Assembly (NCBI GenBank): GCA_030063045.1
Contig: JAQSEB010000106.1
Coordinates: 62,001 to 126,000 of the forward strand
Length of the DNA: 64,000 bases
Source of the DNA: Pratylenchus scribneri
Lineage: Eukaryota > Nematoda > Chromadorea > Rhabditida > Pratylenchidae
Direction of reading: 5' to 3'
In this document: piece after piece, positions 35,070-64,000 of the stretch
Numbering within the stretch: the stretch's first letter is position 1
Layout of the letters: every line of letters begins with the position of its first letter
Program-made: the position numbers and the translations under genes
Notes under the pieces: model-generated
Databases searched by the model: none
What the model was told of the DNA's origin: nothing
The model's input: only the letters and a program-made list of their open reading frames with translations

Positions 35070-36003
35070 TCTAGCTTATTTACTTGGCCAAAAAAGTATT
35101 ATTTTTAAATTTAAAGTTCGATGAAATTAATTTGTAAGACTACAGCATAGATTTTCGGATAGATAAATTTTTATAGTAAAGAATCCTGAGCATTATTCAA
35201 TAAATAACTTTATTTTTCGAAAAAATGAAAGAAAATTATAAATTTAATAAAAAAAATGATATCAAAGCAGGATTAAAATTTTGAATTTTTCAGTCTTATT
35301 AGAAAAAAAGGTGAGATTGAATCCCATTTACGGATTACAAATTTTTTGAAATTTTTAGGAAATTTAAAAATATAAAATTATTCAGAAATATCCTTTGTTG
35401 CGAATTGAATTGGTATTGGTTGTGTAAAAATGTATAAATAATTGACCATATAAATTAATTAAAATAAATAAAAATGGCTTTTTGGCTTTCTATGTACGTC
35501 TTTGCCCACAAAAGATGCTTTGTGTTTGATTTTTGAATTTGAAAGGCAAAATTAATGGTCTTAAAGCAGGGAATTGTTGAAAAATTGCTCTGGGCTAATA
35601 TTAAAATAAAATTACGAATGACAAAGAGCTGCCAATCACGTGAAGAACATTCCATTGGTGAATGAAAGATTCAAAAATTATTTTATTTTATGGAAATTTC
35701 CCTGAGCCAATTAAAAACTAAACAAAGAATCAGTCTCATTTATTAAAATTCTGCAATTTCATTTTTCTTTATTAAGGTTGAAATATCAAATCGCCCCAAG
35801 TCTATTTCCCATACATTTCACCAATTTTTATTTTTTTTTTTAATCTGCCATTGACATTTGATGATGTCCCTAAATTACAGAAAATGGGCATTTACTTCAA
35901 ATGATTACATTTTGTCTTTTCTCCATCGAATAATAATTGGAATCTTTTCTTTTTTTTATAAATTAATTTGTTTAGATAAAATAAATCACAAAATTTTATA
36001 AAA
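35070..36003. other. Intergenic region
   Basis: AT-rich sequence between the BEL/Pao-like element and the F-box/SPRY gene. No supported gene. A missing first exon of ubl-5 was looked for here on the minus strand and not seen. Confidence 0.4.
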
Positions 36004-37265
36004 ATGGAACAACTAATCAAGAATAAAATCATCGAATTGCAAAATGAAATTGAGAAATTGAAGGAAGAAAACAAAGAAATTGGCAAAATGAATGAAGAAA
36101 ATATTGGATTGAAAGATAAAAATATTAAATTGGAGGAACAAAATCGCGAATTGAAGGAAAAGATCACAAAAATTGAGACTTATATGAAGAAAGTTGGTTG
36201 ATATATAAATAAATTTAATTATTTTTTTTTTTTGAATTTCTTTAGAAAAAAACTCTCAATTCCTCATCGAATATTGCCAACTGAATTGGTCAATGAATTA
36301 TTCGCCTCAATGTCTTTTGAAAATGCTTTTGTTCTTCTTGCAAAAATGCCAAATGGCCTGTTGGCAAGAAATGTTCACAAAATGATTAAAGACATTAAAT
36401 TGGTAAAAAATGCAACAAATATTTTAAAAAAATGAATTTTTACAGGCATTGAAGACAAACAAATGGAAGAAAGATGATTGTGGACCGGAATTGAGCATTT
36501 CAGAGAACGGACTCGAAGCCACACATCTCGACCCAGAAAGTAAAAATGACTTTTAATAATTTTTTAATTAAATAATTATTACGTTTGAGGAGTGAATCTC
36601 GTACGAGCTTTTGTGCCAATTCCAATAAATAATTTGGGTAATAAACCGCGTATTTTCTTCTATTTTGAAGTTCAAATTCTCGGCAAACCTGGATGGTAAA
36701 ATAATAAAAATTTATTAGCTTAAAAATTTGTTTGAACAAAAAATAATAATTATTAGCATTTTACTATAAGGTTAAATTGGTTAATAATTTATGCCAATTA
36801 TTAAGGCTTTACCCTATTTCTATTGGATTTTGTGACCAACATTTTCCATTGCAATACAATTGGCTTGATTGGGAGAAAAATTTAAATTCAATTGGATTTT
36901 TTAGCAATGGAGGGATAGCCATTGATGGAGATTTTATTGCTTTCGGAAATGACGATGTATTTTTCAAGAAAGAAGATTTTGTTGGGATTGGCATAATCAA
37001 GCATTCAAATTTCAAAATGGAATGTTTTGTCACTTGGAATGTCAAATTACAAGGTAAAATAAAATCATTAATTTGAAAATGCTTAAATAAAATTGCCAAC
37101 TTTTCATAAAATAATACAAATTCAGGGAAGGGCGAATTGCCTGCAAAATTTGCAAACATTGAATTATTTCCGGCAATCAATTTGAGCTTTCCCGGCGATT
37201 CAATTCGTGTGAATTTTGGCAAGGATAAATGGCAATTCAAGGAATTTGAATGGGTCTTACAATGA
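36004..37265 (+). CDS. Coiled-coil/F-box/SPRY domain protein
   Basis: Exons 36246-36402, 36446-36539, 36590-36695, 36806-37053 and 37126-37265 splice in phase. The first encodes an F-box-like stretch (LPTELVNELFASMSFENAF), the rest a B30.2/SPRY domain (PRIFFYFEVQILG, ISIGFCDQHF, IGFFSNGGIAIDGD, VGIGIIKHSNFK). Exon 36004-36192 encodes a 63-residue coiled coil (EIEKLKEENKEIGKMNEENI). It starts with a good ATG but joins the next exon out of phase by one base beside a run of seven A, so either a base is missing or it is a separate short gene. F-box/SPRY proteins act as ubiquitin-ligase adaptors; SPRY families are expanded in plant-parasitic nematodes. No signal peptide, so intracellular. Confidence 0.7.
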
Positions 37266-38443
37266 GAGTTGGGAAACGATAATAAGAAAATGAAGATGGA
37301 TCAAACAGATATAATTTTTGATGTTATTTTAAAGAAATTTTTTTCCATTTGATCTATTTTTGCACAAATTCTCATCATTCATTAATTAATATAATTATTA
37401 TATCAATTAGTTAATTTTTCACAATTTCTACTCAATATTCATCTTCATTTATTTATCATTTGGCCTTTTGAATTAAAAATTCTCCAAATTAAAAATAATG
37501 TGTAAATTTTTAATTTGGTTTTTAATCTAAAAATTCACTCTACTTCTTTTCCATTTTGATATTCATATTTCATACCGTTTTTTCCTCTTTCTCATAAAAA
37601 TTATTCAAAGTCGTTATTAAATAAAATTAAAAAAATCAAAACAAAAAATTTTAATGACAATGGTCATTTTGAATGGATTTTGTGCTGCTGAAGGCGGGAT
37701 GTTCCCTGAGGAAATGGTTAGACAATTCTTATTTGCAATAATTATTTTTTGCTTATTCTAATAATTTAAGTCTATTTTTCAAATAATATTCCCATTTCCC
37801 CACATTTATCTCAGTCTTTGACTTTGTCCCAATTTATTATTTTCTGTTCTCATCCCAATTATAATTCGTATTATTTATTTATTGGAATAAAACTATTTTA
37901 TTATTTCGCATTCGGACATAACAAATAGTTATTCAAAATTCCAAATTCAATACTCCTATGCTCTTTGTTGATGGTGAACTTTTAATAATATATTTTGACT
38001 TTTGAGAGCAAAAATATTCAAACATTTGCCACCAGACAATTTCCCATTAATTCTAATAATTTTCCAAATTTATATTCTGCAGCCATTGTCATTTATATTC
38101 CCGGATTACGACAAATGCGGATCAATATTGGGAATGCAAAAATAATAGATGCAAAAATTATGCGAAAAATATAAAAAAATAAAGAATCCAAAAAATGTAA
38201 ATGAATATAGGGATAATTAATATTTGCTAATTAAAAGGAAGGCATAAAAATAGCTTAGCAAATAAACAAATTGTTAAATAACTGCCATAATAGTTTTTAT
38301 TTTAGTAAAAGACCAGCATATTGGTCTTGGCTTTTTTTTCAAAACCATCTTATCTATTTCATTTCTAGTTAAATTAAACATTTCATTCCATTCTCATTCT
38401 CATGTACTTTTATATTATGAGCAAAAAAAGAATATTCTTACAG
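37266..38443. other. Intergenic region with a possible tiny two-exon gene
   Basis: Mostly AT-rich. Two short pieces, 37654-37716 (starting MTMVILNGFC) and 38083-38145 (ending SILGMQK, stop), join in phase 0 over a GT-AG intron into 41 residues. There is no further support, so I leave it as a note. Confidence 0.2.
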
Positions 38444-38754
38444 CCAATAATCGGGGAACATATCCACCGAATTTGTAAGCCTTTTCCTAAATATCCACTT
38501 CCACCTTTTCTTCTCCTCTTCAAATTCAAATGTATTTTAGTTCATTCATAGGCCATTTTCCCTCACAATCAATTGTCACCCAAAAATATTATTTATTTGC
38601 CCACAATTCGGCAAGTGGCAAATCATGCAATTATTCATACAATCGCCGACCCACATTCTTTACCCATTCTTCTGCTGAAGAATTTATTTTTTCCAATCAA
38701 TCCATTTGGTTGATTTTTAACCTTGCCTTTCAGCAATGTTTCTGTCGCCCTTAA
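38444..38754 (+). CDS. Possible 3' exons of an unrecognised gene
   Basis: Pieces 38444-38474 and 38541-38754 join across a 66-bp GT-AG intron in matching phase, reading NNRGTYPPNF then SFIGHFPSQSIVTQKYYLFA and on to a stop after CFCRP. The upstream phase-1 partner exon was not found. The protein has no motif I know. Weak evidence; could be chance. Confidence 0.25.
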
Positions 38755-38920
38755 TTCCCGCCTATTCCTCGAGGACAAAAATAGAAATATTCAAGAAAAT
38801 TTTTAATTTATTTTATAATTTATCCTCAATAGAGAATTGTAGCTTTTTAAGTTAATTTGTTATGAAATAAGCCTTTGTTTTTTGTTTCTCATTTATTTAA
38901 CATTTATTGCTTTGAATTTA

Positions 38921-39330
38921 AGCACCACCCAACAATGTTGGGCAATGCAATTCCTAAATTTATTTCGAACCACTCAAAAGAGGGTAGGAAACACCAAATA
39001 CCTCAAATTTGGGTAATTAAACCAAAGATAAATAGGAAAAGAGGAAATTTGATGGATGAATGGGGGCAAATTGTAGATGCGTTGGAAGGGTATGACCCCA
39101 ATTTCCGCACTCTTCCCGACCAAATAAACAGCAAGAATACTCCACATTTCCCAGCACACTGTCTTTCATTACCTTTTCAATTCTTTCTATTGAATCTGCC
39201 TTACAATGTTTCGCCCATCAATGTTCTCTGTCTCTGTTAGAATGAATGAATGAATGAATAAATGATCTTCTCATCGCGTTCATTACATTCCTTCTAAAGC
39301 TAAAGGCAAATTTCTGCTTTCTTTAAATAA
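38921..39330 (+). repeat. Dispersed repeat, copy 1
   Basis: Begins near AAGCACCACCCAACAATGTT and runs about 400 bp. It matches copies at 62681-63070 (same strand) and 63245-63563 (opposite strand) with many substitutions. The start holds the palindrome CCCAACAATGTTGGG in this copy. A 121-codon frame (38875-39240) crosses it but is not kept in the other copies. Confidence 0.8.
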
Positions 39331-39422
39331 ATGATATTTTATATTCATAAATTAAAAATATCTTCATTTTTTTAAATTTTACTAAATTTCTTAAAACAAT
39401 TAATTTTTAAAGATTATCAAAA

Positions 39423-62383
<22,961 letters not shown>

Positions 62384-62680
62384 ATATTATATAAAATTTT
62401 CTATCTTTTTATTGTGTTATTTATAAATCATGATAGGATTTCTGTTCTTTTTTTAAATGTTATAAATGTTGATAAAATATTAAATCGCGATAAAATAATT
62501 TATTAGTACATTAATAAATTTTATTTTTTATCTACACTGAATTTTTAGTGATATTTACTTTTTTTGCAATTTGGAAATACTAAAGTTTCAATTTGTTCAT
62601 TCATTTAATTTTTAAGCATTTCCATTATATAAATGCAAATTCGCTATTCAATAAGTAATTTTTGAAGAACATCAAATTTA
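62384..62680. other. 3' flank of the ATAD1 gene
   Basis: AT-rich 3' region, no other feature seen. Confidence 0.4.
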
Positions 62681-63070
62681 AGCATCACCCAACAATGTTG
62701 GGCAATGCAATTCCAAAATTTATTCCAAACCACTCAAACGAGGGTCGGAAATGCCAAGTACCTTAAACTTGGGTAATTAAACCGAAGATGAAGAGGAAAA
62801 GAGAGAATTTGATGAATGAATGAGAGCAATTTGCAGATGTGGTGGAAGGGCACAAAAAGGCCCCAATTTCGCCACTCTACCCGGCAAAATAAACAGCAGG
62901 AATGCTCCCATTTCCAGCACACTGTCTTTCATTCCCTTTTCGCTTCTTTCTGTTGAATCTGCCTCGAGCAATGTTCCATCCATTAATATTCCTTCTCTAT
63001 AGAGGAAAAAAATGAATTAGAACATTCATTCATTCCTTTTGAAGGCAAATTTTGCTTTAAATAAAGGGAA
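62681..63070 (+). repeat. Dispersed repeat, copy 2
   Basis: Matches copy 1 (38921-39330) along its length, from AAGCATCACCCAACAATGTT to the GGCAAATTTTGCTTTAAATA end. With copy 3 it forms an inverted pair about 175 bp apart. Confidence 0.8.
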
Positions 63071-63244
63071 TTTAAAAAGTTTTAAGGGCAAAAATTCAAT
63101 TAAAAATTTTGGTGGTGGAAAATTGATTTCGAAGCAGCCAAAGGCTAGAAGATTGCTGCATATTGAGTACTGATAATTATTGCACTAATAAGTTATTTTT
63201 TTTTTGTTCTCTGTTCCCTTTTTGGAAAGACACTTTCATTGGCT
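63071..63244. other. Spacer between inverted repeat copies
   Basis: Short AT-rich spacer without recognised content. Confidence 0.4.
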
Positions 63245-63563
63245 AATATTTATAGAGGAATAAATGAACGAAATATTTCATGGGGAAATAACAGAAAAGA
63301 AAACAGGAATATGAAAGACAGTGCGCTGAATTAATAGACCATTTTTTCTGTTTATTTGTTCGGAAAGAGTAGGGAAATTGGAGCCTTTTTGTGCCCTTCC
63401 AACTCATCTGCAAATTGCCCCCATTCATCCATCAAATTCTCTCTTTTCCCTTTAATCGTCGGTTTAATACCCAAGTTTGAGGTATTTGGAAATTTCCTAC
63501 CATCTTTTGAGTGTTTTGAAATAAATTTTGGAATTGCATTGTCTACATTGTTGGGTGGTGCTT
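63245..63563 (-). repeat. Dispersed repeat, copy 3 (inverted)
   Basis: Reverse complement of the same family; its outer edge reads AAGCACCACCCAACAATGTA on the minus strand. Copies 2 and 3 could be the two arms of one fold-back element of about 0.88 kb (62681-63563). Confidence 0.75.
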
Positions 63564-64000
63564 AAAAGGAATTATGAAAGCATTGTTATGTTCTTTCTTC
63601 ACGTCTACATTATAATAAAAAATTCAAAGGAGATAAAAATACAAAAACAACATCCAACATTCATAAATTTTCGACTCAAATCTATAAAATTTGATTCATA
63701 TTTTTTATGAGCCTGAATTCGGCAGATGAATCATAAGATTGGTTAGTAGCTAGAAAATTTATAAAAATTTTTTATTTTTCCAAAATTATTCCAAAATACG
63801 AAAATTTTTCTCTTCAATCAGAATTTTCTAACTATTCCCAGGGATTATCGCTCATTTGACACAGAATCCACTCCTAATCCTAATGACCATTGGCTATAGA
63901 AATTACTTTGCTTTGATTCTTAATTTTATTTAAATAACGCCTTTAGAATAATTTGTATGAGAAAAGTATTAAAAAATAGTATGAAATATGAATATCAAAA
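63564..64000. other. End of window, nothing recognised
   Basis: AT-rich sequence without a supported gene, RNA or bounded element. Confidence 0.4.

Noticed and set aside
38875..39240. 121-codon frame in dispersed repeat copy 1
   Set aside because: The frame is not preserved in the other two copies and has no splice or start support.

Overview
This window reads as a eukaryotic, AT-rich nematode genome. Genes are split by many short GT-AG introns (about 40 bp upward). They include an F-box/SPRY protein, a nematode-type GH25-like lysozyme and a likely amidated-peptide precursor. I infer a nematode from these gene families, but the sequence does not fix the species. No rRNA, tRNA or CRISPR array was recognised.

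Layout. Bases 1-4.8 kb are gene-poor with two small terminal-inverted-repeat elements. 4.8-10.2 kb holds a small cysteine-rich gene (+), a GH25/LYS-like gene (-) and a repeat-built peptide precursor (-). 12.0-15.3 kb is a broken angiotensin-converting-enzyme-like gene (-) with a hAT-type insertion. 15.9-19.6 kb is an 11-exon C2H2 zinc-finger gene (+). 20.6-21.3 kb is a two-exon DUF1294 membrane protein gene (+). 21.6-23.9 kb is a Mutator-like (MULE) transposon with a decayed transposase. 24.2-29.8 kb is a 12-exon type I membrane protein gene (+) with a minisatellite in its last intron. 30.6-30.8 kb is a fragment of ubl-5. 31.0-35.1 kb is a young BEL/Pao-like LTR element with one 888-codon gag-type frame and no polymerase. 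36.0-37.3 kb is a coiled-coil/F-box/SPRY gene (+).

From 39.4 to 62.4 kb runs one host gene, an ATAD1/Msp1-type mitochondrial AAA ATPase. Its fourth intron is about 20.4 kb because a MITE sits in it and a 19.8-kb Ty3/gypsy-type LTR retrotransposon (40933-60744) sits inside that MITE.

The giant retrotransposon is the most striking object here. Its 1504-bp LTRs are nearly identical, and the long terminal repeat itself encodes about 337 residues in the same frame as Gag. Behind Gag-protease and reverse transcriptase-RNase H-integrase frames it carries a second, separate gene block. That block has a 643-residue protein with two CCHC-type zinc knuckles and a 1172-residue superfamily 1 (UPF1-like) helicase with all main motifs visible. 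A polypurine tract resembling the one before the 3' LTR lies right after pol, so the helicase block is bracketed by two such tracts. This suggests a retrotransposon that captured or evolved an RNA/DNA helicase module.
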